The notes under the pieces: generated by a model
What the model was told of the DNA's origin: nothing
What the model saw: only the letters and a program-made list of their open reading frames with translations
Database searches by the model: none
Program-made: the position numbers and the translations under genes
Assembly: GCA_017883205.1 (NCBI GenBank)
Contig: JADGNZ010000061.1
Location: 1-32,858 of the forward strand
DNA: 32,858 nt
Source: Thermoanaerobaculia bacterium
Lineage (GTDB): Bacteria; Acidobacteriota; Thermoanaerobaculia; Gp7-AA8
Reading direction: 5' to 3'
Shown: positions 8,707 through 16,626 of the stretch, piece after piece
How the letters are laid out: every line of letters starts with the position of its first letter
How positions within the stretch are numbered: position 1 is the stretch's first letter

Positions 8707-10449
8707 CTACGTCGCCATCACATCCATCTCATTCGACACATCAAGGCTCTCGAATTGTGCGCCGAGGGCTTTGACGCCAAACCAGAATTCGGCGACGAGG
8801 ACGGCCACCGCGGGCATCGTGGCGACTGCGACGAAGGCGGCGTTGCCCGAAAAGAATTTGTAGGCGAGCCAGAGCGATGGCGCGAAGACGATCGCGGCGG
8901 GAAGTAGCGCGACGACGAGGACGAGGATGTTGCCCGCGAGCGTCACCAGGCGCTGGCCGGTCATGACGAAGCCGCGCGGTTCGTCTTTGCTGCGAACGGC
9001 CCAGCCTGGGAAGAGGACGGGCACAGCGTTGCGGATGAGGAGCTGGATCGCGCAGACGGGAATCGTCAACAGAAGCACGGTGACGATGAACTGAGGTGTT
9101 GCGACCATGCGCAGCCAGCGGTTGGTTTGCTCGGCCATCGCGATCAGGACTGACGCGGACGACGCGAACATCATTTCCAGAATCGAGACGACGGCCAGCG
9201 GCGCAGCGATCTCCGCGGCCACGAGGCGCTCACCGCTGATCGGATAGCTTTTCAGCACCTCGAGGCGCGGCATGTCGAGTCGAAGGTCGTTCGCGAACAT
9301 GTTCGGCCCGAGTAGGGGAAAGAAACCGGCGAGGAAGAGCAGTCCGGTGCCGATCATGAGGTAGCCCGCAGCCTCGTGCGTCCACATCGCCAGCCCCAGC
9401 AACAGGGCCATCGTCGCCGCGAGGATGACGACCCACGTTACGGAGTTGCGCATCAGGGCGATGAGGTTCTTCCAGATGATGGCCACTTCGACGGGTCCGG
9501 TCTCGCCGAGTTTGAAGAGCGCCGGAGCGCGGCGGAACGTGACGCTGGAGCCGATACGCTGATTGTGCATGCGCTCCCGGCGGACTGCTCTGCGCTGCGA
9601 TGTGGCGATGGACGCTTCCTCGAACGAGACGTTCAGCGCGGCAGCGATGAAGAAGAAGATGACGCCGAGTGCGGCGACGACCAACACCGAGATCGCGAGC
9701 GTGCTCAGCGTTCCCGGCAGCGCAGCGGACGCAAAGAATTTCGGAATGAAGAGAATTGCAGCAACGACCGGCTTGTGAAAGAACGCTTCGATCGCCGCAC
9801 GCGAGGAGACTCCCGCTTTGACCGTCTGTTGGTAGTCGGCGGGAATGGTGATGGCTCCGAGGGTGTGGACCTGTTTCAGTACCAGCGCGTAGAGGCCGCC
9901 GATGATCAGCGCGACGACGCCGAGGCGCGGGAGAAAGCCGATGTGAAAGAGACGGAGGCGTGCGCGGCCTTGCGAGACCATCGTGAAATAGACCGACATC
10001 ACGGAGAAAGCGATCCAGGTGCCGATGAAGTATCCCTGCCGCGTGCCGATGATCGTCAGCATCACCGCGCTGAAGAATGCCTGCGGCTGCGCGCGGAGAA
10101 TCTTATAGAGCAAAAGATCCCGTCGTCGCAGCGGCGCAGGAAATAGAAAAGCGATTTCCGCCTCGCTGAAATCGAGCCCGCCGGAATCGCGCGGCAATGC
10201 CCACGCGGTAATCATCATCAACAACACGATGACGCTGGCGAAGTCGACAATGACTGTGTTGAAGGAGAGGTCGCGGATCCTCGCAAGGGCAACCCCGCTG
10301 TTCTGTGCACGCCGGAAAAAGAAGAACCAGAAGTACGCTGCGCCCGCGACGGCGCCGATCAGGTAGCGCGGCTCGCGCAGCTTCCGCAGTCGCTGCAGGA
10401 TGCGGTTCTTGAACGAGAGCAGAGCAACAGTGACAAACGTCCCGATCAC
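8707..10449 (-). CDS. ABC exporter permease (putative ABC exporter family)
   Basis: A 580-residue polytopic membrane protein with two groups of hydrophobic segments: one from about residue 60 to 270 and one from about 325 to the C-terminus. A basic stretch between them (TSQRRAVRRERMHNQR) probably faces the cytoplasm. The layout matches bacterial putative ABC exporter permeases that work with a separate DrrA/EcsA-like ATPase. Its ATG overlaps the stop of the ATPase gene by 4 bases, a strong sign that the two form one transporter. The substrate is unknown. The family assignment rests on topology and partner rather than a sharp motif. Confidence 0.75.
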   Translation of the reverse strand: MIGTFVTVALLSFKNRILQRLRKLREPRYLIGAVAGAAYFWFFFFRRAQNSGVALARIRDLSFNTVIVDFASVIVLLMMITAWALPRDSGGLDFSEAEIAFLFPAPLRRRDLLLYKILRAQPQAFFSAVMLTIIGTRQGYFIGTWIAFSVMSVYFTMVSQGRARLRLFHIGFLPRLGVVALIIGGLYALVLKQVHTLGAITIPADYQQTVKAGVSSRAAIEAFFHKPVVAAILFIPKFFASAALPGTLSTLAISVLVVAALGVIFFFIAAALNVSFEEASIATSQRRAVRRERMHNQRIGSSVTFRRAPALFKLGETGPVEVAIIWKNLIALMRNSVTWVVILAATMALLLGLAMWTHEAAGYLMIGTGLLFLAGFFPLLGPNMFANDLRLDMPRLEVLKSYPISGERLVAAEIAAPLAVVSILEMMFASSASVLIAMAEQTNRWLRMVATPQFIVTVLLLTIPVCAIQLLIRNAVPVLFPGWAVRSKDEPRGFVMTGQRLVTLAGNILVLVVALLPAAIVFAPSLWLAYKFFSGNAAFVAVATMPAVAVLVAEFWFGVKALGAQFESLDVSNEMDVMAT

Positions 10450-11192
10450 GTTGCCGGCGTCTCCTCGGCGGTAATCCGCAGGAACGCTTCCTCGAGCGAG
10501 AGATCGCTGCGGCCTTTGGCGAGCGCGAACTTCAGATTGTCGATCGTGTCGTAGGCGATGCGCGTGCCGTTCCGGATCACGGCCACGGTGTCGCAGAGCT
10601 CCTCGACGAGATGCAGCAGATGTGAGCTGAGGATGACGGACGCACCCGCCTGCGACCGCCGGACGATCGATTCCTTCATGCGCCGGATGCCGAGGGGATC
10701 GAGACCGGTGAGCGGCTCATCGAAGATCAGGACGTCGGGCTCGTGAATGAATCCGCACGCGATCATGAGCTTCTGTTTCATGCCGCGCGAGAGCTCGGCA
10801 GGAAGCGCTTTCCGTTTGTCGGTGAGCTCGAATTCGTTCAGAAGCGGATCCATTTTCTCGCGGACGCCGGTGACCTGATACAGCCGCCCGACGAACTGAA
10901 GGTGCTCTTCGACGGTGAGGTAATCGAAGAGCCGCGGCTCGTCAGGCATGAAGGCGAGATGACGCTTGGCGTCGACCGGATCGTTGCGCAGGTCGAAGCC
11001 GCAGATGCGAATCGTGCCGTCGGATGGCGGATGAATGCCTGCAATCGCGCGGAGCGTAGTCGTCTTCCCCGCGCCGTTCGGTCCAACGAGTCCGAGCACC
11101 TCGCCGCGCTTCACGGCGAAGGAAAGATCCTTCACCGCCACGAGCGAGTCGTAACGCTTGGTGAGCCCGGAGACCTCGATGCCGTAGTCCAT
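10446..11192 (-). CDS. ABC transporter ATP-binding protein (exporter type)
   Basis: A 248-residue ATPase. Walker A is GPNGAGKTT (37-45), the signature is LSRGMKQKL (134-142), Walker B is VLIFDEP (154-160) with the D-loop LTGLDPLG, and the switch His lies in LSSHLLH. The Q-loop position reads FMPDEPRLFDYLT (81-93) with no Gln, which is common in EcsA-like exporter ATPases. It powers the permease encoded immediately downstream with a 4-base overlap. The export direction is inferred from family resemblance, and no substrate can be read from the sequence. Confidence 0.92.
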   Translation of the reverse strand: MDYGIEVSGLTKRYDSLVAVKDLSFAVKRGEVLGLVGPNGAGKTTTLRAIAGIHPPSDGTIRICGFDLRNDPVDAKRHLAFMPDEPRLFDYLTVEEHLQFVGRLYQVTGVREKMDPLLNEFELTDKRKALPAELSRGMKQKLMIACGFIHEPDVLIFDEPLTGLDPLGIRRMKESIVRRSQAGASVILSSHLLHLVEELCDTVAVIRNGTRIAYDTIDNLKFALAKGRSDLSLEEAFLRITAEETPAT

Positions 11193-11233
11193 GTGTGAGG
11201 ATGATACGGCGAATGCGGGAGTCGGTTTTCTTT

Positions 11234-11265
11234 GTGGGGAGTGGGGGGTGGGGTGTGGGGTGTGG
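11234..11265. repeat. TGGGGNG heptamer array
   Basis: About four and a half copies of a TGGGGAG/TGGGGTG heptamer. The complementary type (CCCCACT words) occurs at 11612-11650, so the pair could form arms of a very large hairpin or be two independent arrays. Confidence 0.75.
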
Positions 11266-11611
11266 AAGAACGCTAGTCCGTTTCGCGCCGATCACCAAGG
11301 GATCTCGGTGTGAAGGCTATCGCAGTGGATGTGCTTGCGCCGAATGCGCGTATGGATTCGCGATGACGTTACTGGCTCGGTCGGCGGCGAGGACGCCGCC
11401 GGGCCAGCCGCCGGGACGGCAGCGTTCCGGCGCTTCGCGCCCCACACCCACACCCACACCCACCCTCCACGCCCCGTCCCCCACGTCCCCATTTGCGCTG
11501 CCCACCAATCGAGCGCCTTCTCCATCGCTTTTTGATGGGGAGAAGGTGGACCGAAGGCCGGATGAGGGGCCGAGCGGCTGAAGCGCTGATCAACCAAACG
11601 CAAGTTCTTCT

Positions 11612-11650
11612 CCCACCCGCCACTCCCCACTCCCCACCCCCCCACTCGGC
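11612..11650. repeat. CCACTCC heptamer array
   Basis: Successive ccactcc words with period 7, complementary in sequence to the array at 11234-11265. It ends 28 bases before the start of the next gene. Confidence 0.72.
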
Positions 11651-11678
11651 ATCCTTCGTGAAGGCGAGTCCATTCAGA

Positions 11679-12731
11679 ATGCAACGCCAGGCACCGTGGA
11701 AGCTGATTGCGATTGTGACGACTACGACGAGTCTCTTGCTCTCGTTGCTCGTTCTCCGGGCGTGTTTCGTTAAGGGGCAGCCGGCGACGGCGAGCGGCCC
11801 GCCGGAGGTTGCGATTCCGGCGGCCGGCATGCTGGCGCTTCCTGTTCCGGCCACGGCGGCGGCGAAGGCACCGACGAACGTGTTCATGCGCAACGTCTGG
11901 TTTCGCATCGATCAGAATGCGTACCTTGACATCCATCTGATGCGCGGCGAACTGATGTCGAAGACGGCCGGAACGCCGCTGAACCTCGACGACAAGCGGA
12001 CGTTCGTGATGAAGGTGGACAAAGCGAAGATCGGGATGCGCGCTGGCAGCCTCGACGTGCTGATGAACCGCTATGTCTTCGGCTACGCCCACCCGCCACT
12101 TCACAACCTGCTGGTCGAGACTGCAGGAAAGCAACTCCGGCTGAGCGGCGTCATGCACAAGGGCATCGACATCCATTTCACGATGTGGGCGGATGTGTCG
12201 GTGTCGAACGGCCTCATTCGTATTCATCCGACAAAGATCCAGACCTTCGGTATCAGCGGGATCGGTGTGCTGAAGGCTGTGGGGATGACGCTGGAGAAAC
12301 TGCTGAAAATGCCGAACGAGCGTGGGATCTCGGCGCAAGGGAACGACCTGCTGCTCGATCCGCAACGGGCGTTACCGCCGCCGGAGGTGGAACTGCATCT
12401 CGCCGGCGTCCGCGTCGAGGGCGACGAGCTGATGATGTTCTTCGATGCCGGCCGCCATCTACCCGAGCTGGCGCTCCCGCATCCCGAGGAGAAGAACACG
12501 ATCTACTTCCGCGGCGGCACGCTACGGATGGGGAAGCTGCTGATGGTCGATGCTGACATGCAGGTCGGTGATGCCGATCCGAGCGATCCCTTCGATTTCT
12601 ACATCGACCGTTACAACGACCAGCTCGTGGCCGGCTTCGTGCGCAATCAGCCGAACTACGGTCTCTTCGTCTTCATGCGCGATTTCTCGGACCTCGGCAA
12701 ACCGGCGCGGCCAGGCGAGCGGATGCCCTGA
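11679..12731 (+). CDS. membrane-anchored protein of unknown function
   Basis: I do not recognise this 350-residue protein. The ATG at 11679 is chosen because the chain then begins MQRQAPWK followed by a hydrophobic anchor (LIAIVTTTTSLLLSLLVL). The open frame upstream only translates the repeat-rich gap. After the anchor comes an Ala/Pro-rich linker (about residues 30-70), then a mostly beta-type soluble domain with segments such as FRIDQNAYLDIHLMRGELM and GKQLRLSGVMHKGIDIHFTMWADVSV, and later DDPFDFYIDRYNDQLV-like text (SDPFDFYIDRYNDQLV). The lone helix and linker suggest a periplasmic domain tethered to the inner membrane. There are no Cys pairs or catalytic triad that I can see. It ends at the stem of the cold-shock gene's terminator. 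Confidence 0.8.
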   Translation: MQRQAPWKLIAIVTTTTSLLLSLLVLRACFVKGQPATASGPPEVAIPAAGMLALPVPATAAAKAPTNVFMRNVWFRIDQNAYLDIHLMRGELMSKTAGTPLNLDDKRTFVMKVDKAKIGMRAGSLDVLMNRYVFGYAHPPLHNLLVETAGKQLRLSGVMHKGIDIHFTMWADVSVSNGLIRIHPTKIQTFGISGIGVLKAVGMTLEKLLKMPNERGISAQGNDLLLDPQRALPPPEVELHLAGVRVEGDELMMFFDAGRHLPELALPHPEEKNTIYFRGGTLRMGKLLMVDADMQVGDADPSDPFDFYIDRYNDQLVAGFVRNQPNYGLFVFMRDFSDLGKPARPGERMP

Positions 12732-12764
12732 AACGAAAAAGGACGGCTCGCGGGCCGTCCTTCC
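12731..12764 (-). terminator. intrinsic terminator of the cold-shock gene
   Basis: On the minus strand, a 9-bp stem AAGGACGGC/GCCGTCCTT with a 6-base loop is followed by TTTTTCGTTT. The stem lies 21 bases after the cold-shock stop. On the plus strand no T-run follows, so it should act mainly for the minus-strand gene. Confidence 0.88.
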
Positions 12765-12784
12765 AGGGGTTGTCTGTGCGAACG

Positions 12785-12994
12785 TTACTGGCCTTCGACC
12801 GTGACGTTGGCTGCCTGCAGTCCCTTTGGACCCTGCACGAGGTCGAACTCCACCTGCGCGCCCTCGGCGAGCGAACGGAAGCCCTTCGACTGGATCGCAG
12901 AAAAGTGAACGAAGACGTCCTCGCCGCTGGCCGACGTGATGAAGCCAAAGCCCTTCGCATCGTTGAACCACTTGACCGTACCGGTGCTACGCAT
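12785..12994 (-). CDS. cold-shock domain protein
   Basis: A 69-residue single-domain CspA-type protein that binds single-stranded RNA or DNA and melts RNA structure. RNP1 is KGFGFIT and RNP2 is VFVHFSAI; the N-terminal [15 protein letters not shown] is the family standard. The ATG at 12994 is fixed by an AGAGGAG ribosome site 8 bases upstream, the best in the window. A longer frame starting at 13063 is untranslated leader. The leader of more than 100 bases to the next gene may carry cold regulation, but no specific element could be identified. An intrinsic terminator follows. Confidence 0.95.
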   Translation of the reverse strand: MRSTGTVKWFNDAKGFGFITSASGEDVFVHFSAIQSKGFRSLAEGAQVEFDLVQGPKGLQAANVTVEGQ

Positions 12995-13149
12995 TCTGAA
13001 AATCTCCTCTAGTTGGTTTCTTCTTAGCTCGCAAACGTAAGGCACGGCCACTCGTCGCGCCAAGCCCGGACCAACATTCGGTTACGGATGCCTATTTCCA
13101 TCCGGGCTATGGCTGAGTGCGAATGTTTTTCGCCAAGGAGCGAGTCGCC

Positions 13150-15249
13150 TTACGAGGTCCGATCCGTCCGATCCGACCGATACGCGTCATTGCGTGGCTC
13201 GATCACGTCGGCCGGTAAGATCATGTTCCCGCGCCGTCTTCGCACCGACAACGACGTGGCCAGTCCGACGAGGGCGATGGCGGCGATGGTGGCGGCCCAG
13301 GGGGTGACAGTAGCGTGGGTTGGCTCGAGGGTGATGTCGAGGCGGTCGCGCATTTCGTTCAGCGCTGCCAGGTGATCGGGAACCTTTGCGACCGGCAGCG
13401 CATCTCGTGTCGAGCGGAGGGTCGTGGTTACGATCAGATCCGGGCCGCGCTGGACGTGTTGTTCGTAGTGCAGTGCGGGGCTGCCGACGACGATGTCGTG
13501 CTCCTGGATCTTGGGGCTCGCTCCGCCGCGGATGGTCAGGCGCTCGGTGACATCGAGCGGATACTCGATCGCCAGCGGGTTGGAGCGGACGAGTGTCGTG
13601 GGACGGTCGAGATGCTTTTCCACGGCGCGCGGGTAGTAGGTCCACGAGCCGGTTTTCCAGAGGTTGCGGATGGTGTAGCGCTCGCGCAGGATGATGACGT
13701 TGCGGAGGCGGTCGTCGTCGATCGACGGCGCGCCGAGCGCTTCGATGCGCGGGTGGTCGGCGGCGTAGCGGTTGAGGTGATCCTTGGCTACGTCGGCAAG
13801 CGATTCCGAGGCGAGCTTGGAGCGAAGCTCGTCGGCGTCGCGGCCGGAGTAGGTCGAAGTCACTGCGAGGAGGTGCGTTGGATTCGCGCCGGGTGCAACG
13901 TTGGCTGCGGGCGAAATCACTTCCTCCACGGCGACGGTGCCGTGCGTGCGAATGACGATCGGCGTCAGGCCTGTCGAATCGGGGCGAACGATGAACGCGC
14001 GCTCGTCGCTCGGCGTGTCGATCGTGGCGAGCGTTCCGCCCTGATCCGAGAGCGTGCCGTCGATCCAATAGATTTTGCCGCCGTCGGCAACCTCCGTGAT
14101 CACGTGATCGAAAAGGAAGGGCGAGGGGAGGTATTCGTCGAGCCGTTGACGCAGCTTGGTATTGACGAGCGCCGGCCAGGCCTGAACGCCGAGTTGACGA
14201 AGGAGCGCCGCGAGCAGGAGCGCTTTGTCCTTGCAATCGCCGTAGCGCTGGGCGAGGACGACGGAGGGCTGCCGCGGCTCGTGGGAGCCGCGGCCCATCT
14301 CGATGCCGAGGTAGCGGATGTCGTCCTGAACGAAGCGGATGGCGGCGACGATGCGGCCATCGCGGCCGGGATGCGCGGCCTCGATCTCCTTTGCGAGCGC
14401 AGCGATTGCGGCGTGCGACGTCTCATCGACGCGAAAGAGAGCATCGGCCCACTTCGCGACTTCGGTCCACGATCCGTACTCGGTGACCTGAAGCGTTTCA
14501 AACGCGTCGTACCAATCCGGCGTCGAATCCTCGGTGTCCGTCGCCGGTACATCGCGCCGCTGCCAGACGTAGATGTCGGTTCCGCCGCGATGCTCGACGG
14601 TGGCCGGTTTGCTCATGTGCAGGGGACGGGACGCGGGCCAGATCAGACGGTGGCGGATGAGCCGGGTTGGAACGGTGACGCCGAAATCGAATTCGCCGGC
14701 GTAGCGTCCGCCGAGCAGAGGGTTCGAGCCTTCCAGCGACCAGGAGTAATCGATGACGTCGCCGGCTCGCACATCTTTGAGGAAGAGCAGCGCGGTGAGC
14801 TGGCCGTCGTAAATGCGGTCTTCCGCTTCCGTCTCTTTCTCGATGATGCGCACGTCTTCGCGGGTCAGCTCGTCGATCCGCTTGCCGTCGCGGATGAGGA
14901 CGACGTCGTGGATCACGAGACGCTCGTAGGAAGGATCGAAGTCGATGCTGATCTCAGACGCGTTCTGCACGCCGGCCGAAGTGAGCACCTTGCGCACATC
15001 GCGGAAGTACTCATCGACGTTGGCGCCAACCACGCGCACCTGGTGATCTTCGAGCAGCCCGTCGATGCCGGAGCGGACGTTCCGCGGCGCAGCGTGGAGA
15101 TCGGGATGGAGCACGTCGGCCCAAACCGGAGCGGGACGGACCTCGAACTGGCCGGCATCATCGGCACGGACAGCCGGTCGAGCAGCCGTCCGTGCAAACG
15201 CGAACGGGCCGAGTGCCGCGATCAGGAACGAGAGGACGATGGAGCGCAA
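13150..15249 (-). CDS. DUF3857/transglutaminase-like exported protein
   Basis: A 699-residue protein. I favour the TTG at 15249 because it is immediately followed by a signal segment (LRSIVLSFLIAALGPFAFA) and lies 5 bases after the endonuclease III stop. Residues about 50-250 match the DUF3857 beta domain (VHDVVLIRDGKRIDELTREDVRI-type text, then YSWSLEGSNPLLGGRY). A transglutaminase-core domain follows with Cys339 (RYGDCKDKALLLAALLRQLG), His382 (FLFDHVITEV) and Asp397 (YWIDGT). A final helix (WAATIAAIALVGLATSL) with a basic flank anchors the C-terminus. Such proteins are thought to act on peptides or proteins outside the inner membrane, but their reaction is not established. The last ten residues (RSDRTDRTS type) are encoded by a 9-base repeat. 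Confidence 0.88.
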   Translation of the reverse strand: MRSIVLSFLIAALGPFAFARTAARPAVRADDAGQFEVRPAPVWADVLHPDLHAAPRNVRSGIDGLLEDHQVRVVGANVDEYFRDVRKVLTSAGVQNASEISIDFDPSYERLVIHDVVLIRDGKRIDELTREDVRIIEKETEAEDRIYDGQLTALLFLKDVRAGDVIDYSWSLEGSNPLLGGRYAGEFDFGVTVPTRLIRHRLIWPASRPLHMSKPATVEHRGGTDIYVWQRRDVPATDTEDSTPDWYDAFETLQVTEYGSWTEVAKWADALFRVDETSHAAIAALAKEIEAAHPGRDGRIVAAIRFVQDDIRYLGIEMGRGSHEPRQPSVVLAQRYGDCKDKALLLAALLRQLGVQAWPALVNTKLRQRLDEYLPSPFLFDHVITEVADGGKIYWIDGTLSDQGGTLATIDTPSDERAFIVRPDSTGLTPIVIRTHGTVAVEEVISPAANVAPGANPTHLLAVTSTYSGRDADELRSKLASESLADVAKDHLNRYAADHPRIEALGAPSIDDDRLRNVIILRERYTIRNLWKTGSWTYYPRAVEKHLDRPTTLVRSNPLAIEYPLDVTERLTIRGGASPKIQEHDIVVGSPALHYEQHVQRGPDLIVTTTLRSTRDALPVAKVPDHLAALNEMRDRLDITLEPTHATVTPWAATIAAIALVGLATSLSVRRRRGNMILPADVIEPRNDAYRSDRTDRTS
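13155..13183. repeat. TCCGATCCG nonamer repeat inside a gene end
   Basis: Three successive 9-base words of the type tccgatccg. It forms the last codons of the DUF3857 protein on the minus strand. The same word family is present at 22804-22850. Confidence 0.75.
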
Positions 15250-15253
15250 GTGA

Positions 15254-15901
15254 TCAGCGTGAACGCGTACGGGAGCGATTGGATTTCGCCGCCCATGAAC
15301 AGATCGGGCACCCGGCTTGATCGTGATTGCGAGCGGGACAGTACTGGCGGCCGAAGTAGATGATCTGAAGATGGCGCCGGCTCCACTCGTCCCGAGGAAA
15401 GACCTTCTTGAGGTCGCGCTCGGTTTGCTCGACACTTTTTCCGTTCGAGAGTCCCCAACGCGCGGCGAGCCGATGGATGTGTGTATCGACAGCGAAGGCA
15501 GGCTCGCCAAAGGCCTGCGACATGACGACGCTGGCGGTCTTGTGGCCGACGCCGGGCAGTTCTTCGAGCGCGTCCATATCTCGCGGAACCTTGCCACCGT
15601 ATTCATCGACGAGAGTTTGCGCGAGTTTGCGGATGTTGCGCGCTTTGCCGGGAGCGAGGCCGCAACTGCGGATGAACGCGAGGATCTCCGCTTCACTCAG
15701 CGCCGCAAGCGCCTTCGGCGTCGATGCTTTCGCGAAGAGCGCGGGAGTGACTTTGTTGACCTGCACGTCGGTTGTCTGCGCGGAGAGAACGACGGCGACG
15801 AGGAGCGTGAAGGGATCAGCGTGTTCGAGTGGGATGGGCGGCGCGGGGTAGAGATCGTCGAGGATTTTTCTGATGCGCGTTGCTTTCTCTTTTCTGGTCA
15901 A
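15254..15901 (-). CDS. nth: endonuclease III-type DNA glycosylase
   Basis: A 215-residue HhH-GPD base-excision enzyme that removes oxidised pyrimidines and nicks abasic sites. The helix-hairpin-helix is LEELPGVGHKTASVV with the catalytic Lys121, and the catalytic Asp139 lies in FAVDTHIHRLA. The N-terminal LLVAVVLSAQTTD is the standard first core motif. The start is TTG at 15901, because no better start precedes the conserved region. The C-terminal iron-sulfur loop is unusual: Cys188-X9-Cys198-X2-Cys201 with no fourth Cys, whereas the classic form is C-X6-C-X2-C-X5-C. The 4Fe-4S cluster is therefore probably absent or altered, although both catalytic residues are intact. It is probably co-transcribed with the DUF3857 gene. 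Confidence 0.94.
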   Translation of the reverse strand: MTRKEKATRIRKILDDLYPAPPIPLEHADPFTLLVAVVLSAQTTDVQVNKVTPALFAKASTPKALAALSEAEILAFIRSCGLAPGKARNIRKLAQTLVDEYGGKVPRDMDALEELPGVGHKTASVVMSQAFGEPAFAVDTHIHRLAARWGLSNGKSVEQTERDLKKVFPRDEWSRRHLQIIYFGRQYCPARNHDQAGCPICSWAAKSNRSRTRSR

Positions 15902-15906
15902 TGGGG

Positions 15907-15996
15907 CCTCGGGTGTCGGCTGTCGGGTGTCGGGGCCAGGGCTGAGCCGGGCGGTTTTTCATTCAACATTCACATTCAACATCCAACATTCAACGC
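15907..15996. repeat. TCGGGTG and CATTCAA heptamer arrays
   Basis: Four heptamers of the tcgggtg type (15910-15937) are followed by five cattcaa-type words (15959-15995, one of them shortened by a base). The second array ends directly at the thioesterase stop. Both have period 7 but unrelated unit sequences. Confidence 0.82.
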
Positions 15997-16509
15997 TCAG
16001 CTTTCCAGTAACGACTTCCACCGCGCAATCGCCTCCGGCATTTCCGGCGACGGCGTCCCGGCCATCCCCGCGAGTGCCAGCAAATCGGAAGGTGCGACGT
16101 TCCCTGACGGTCCGCGCAAGAGCCCGCGCACGTAGGCGTGCGTGACGATCTCCCCGCGGCGTTCCAGGGAGTGCTCGAAGTAGAGCCACTTCTCATCCCA
16201 GCAGGCGATGCGCGAGCGGACGGTGAAACGCTCAAAGGGGAGGAGAGATCGCCGATAACGGATGAAGGTCGCGCCGACCAGAGGCCGCCAGCCGCGCTTC
16301 AGAACCGGGCGCAACATTCTGGTCTGCGCCAGGATCGCCATCCTGCCGACGTCCATCATGCTCACGTAGCGCCCGCTGTTCATGTGGAAGTTGAGGTCGA
16401 GATCGTTCGGCCAGACGCGCATGGCGGTGACGCAGTCGTCGAGGATTCCGATGCGGGGGCGGAAACGGCTCTTGAGGATCGCGAGGAAGAGCCGGATGAA
16501 GACAATCAT
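15997..16509 (-). CDS. acyl-CoA thioesterase-like (hotdog fold) protein
   Basis: A 170-residue protein of the 4HBT/THEM6-like thioesterase group. The N-terminal helix MIVFIRLFLAILKSRFRP is hydrophobic and could associate with the membrane. The hotdog signature is RVWPNDLDLNFHMNSGRYVSMMDVGRM (about residues 31-57), with the D-x-N-x-H-M-N pattern typical of these enzymes. Members hydrolyse acyl-CoA or acyl-ACP thioesters, but THEM6-like ones have no assigned substrate. A heptamer array separates it from the nth gene, and a TAGACT hexamer 9 bases upstream of the ATG may be its -10. Confidence 0.85.
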   Translation of the reverse strand: MIVFIRLFLAILKSRFRPRIGILDDCVTAMRVWPNDLDLNFHMNSGRYVSMMDVGRMAILAQTRMLRPVLKRGWRPLVGATFIRYRRSLLPFERFTVRSRIACWDEKWLYFEHSLERRGEIVTHAYVRGLLRGPSGNVAPSDLLALAGMAGTPSPEMPEAIARWKSLLES

Positions 16510-16518
16510 GGATAGTCG

Positions 16519-16524
16519 AGTCTA
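16519..16524 (-). promoter_or_regulatory. -10-like TAGACT before the thioesterase gene
   Basis: TAGACT on the minus strand ends 9 bases before the ATG at 16509. There is no Shine-Dalgarno in the spacer. The call is weak, resting on the hexamer and spacing only. Confidence 0.35.
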
Positions 16525-16550
16525 TGCTCGTCGTTTTCTGAAGAACAGCA

Positions 16551-16620
16551 ATACAGAGACACAGAGGTCACGGAGGTGGAATCGTAACCTCTGTGACCTC
16601 TGCGCCTCTGTGGTGTGGTG
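16551..16620. repeat. inverted repeat of CACAGAGG-type nonamers
   Basis: The left arm acagagacacagaggtca and the right arm acctctgtgacctctgcg pair over much of their length. The 9-base words match those of the repeat at 3441-3503. It lies between the thioesterase gene and the pirin stop. Confidence 0.8.
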
Positions 16621-16626
16621 ATTCGT

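Larger units (their letters stand above)
11193..11678. other. repeat-rich intergenic gap
   Basis: This 486-base gap lies between the divergent ABC ATPase gene and the unknown membrane-anchored gene. It holds a G-rich array with 7-base period (11234-11265), a tract of ACACCC hexamers and related words (about 11443-11470), and a C-rich array with 7-base period (11612-11650) that is the reverse complement in kind of the first. A GC-rich stretch at 11385-11425 with GCCGCCGG words resembles the two-hairpin elements but is not a clean copy. Around 11530-11570 a segment with GGGGAGAAGGTGG recalls a dyad-type intergenic word known from many Proteobacteria. Frames that cross the gap show no domain. 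Confidence 0.6.

Noticed and set aside
8700-8710. Bidirectional terminator between scoB and the ABC exporter gene
   Set aside because: The gap is only 3 bases and I find no stem with a T-run.
11385-11425. Fourth clean copy of the two-hairpin element
   Set aside because: It has similar GC-rich words, but the GTA start, linker and both stems cannot be placed together.
12995-13149. Specific cold-shock leader element
   Set aside because: A leader is likely, but I could not find a defined cold box or switch by eye.
13315-15363. 682-codon plus-strand open frame opposite the transglutaminase-like gene
   Set aside because: The minus strand has signal, catalytic residues and membrane anchor; the plus frame is a GC-rich shadow.
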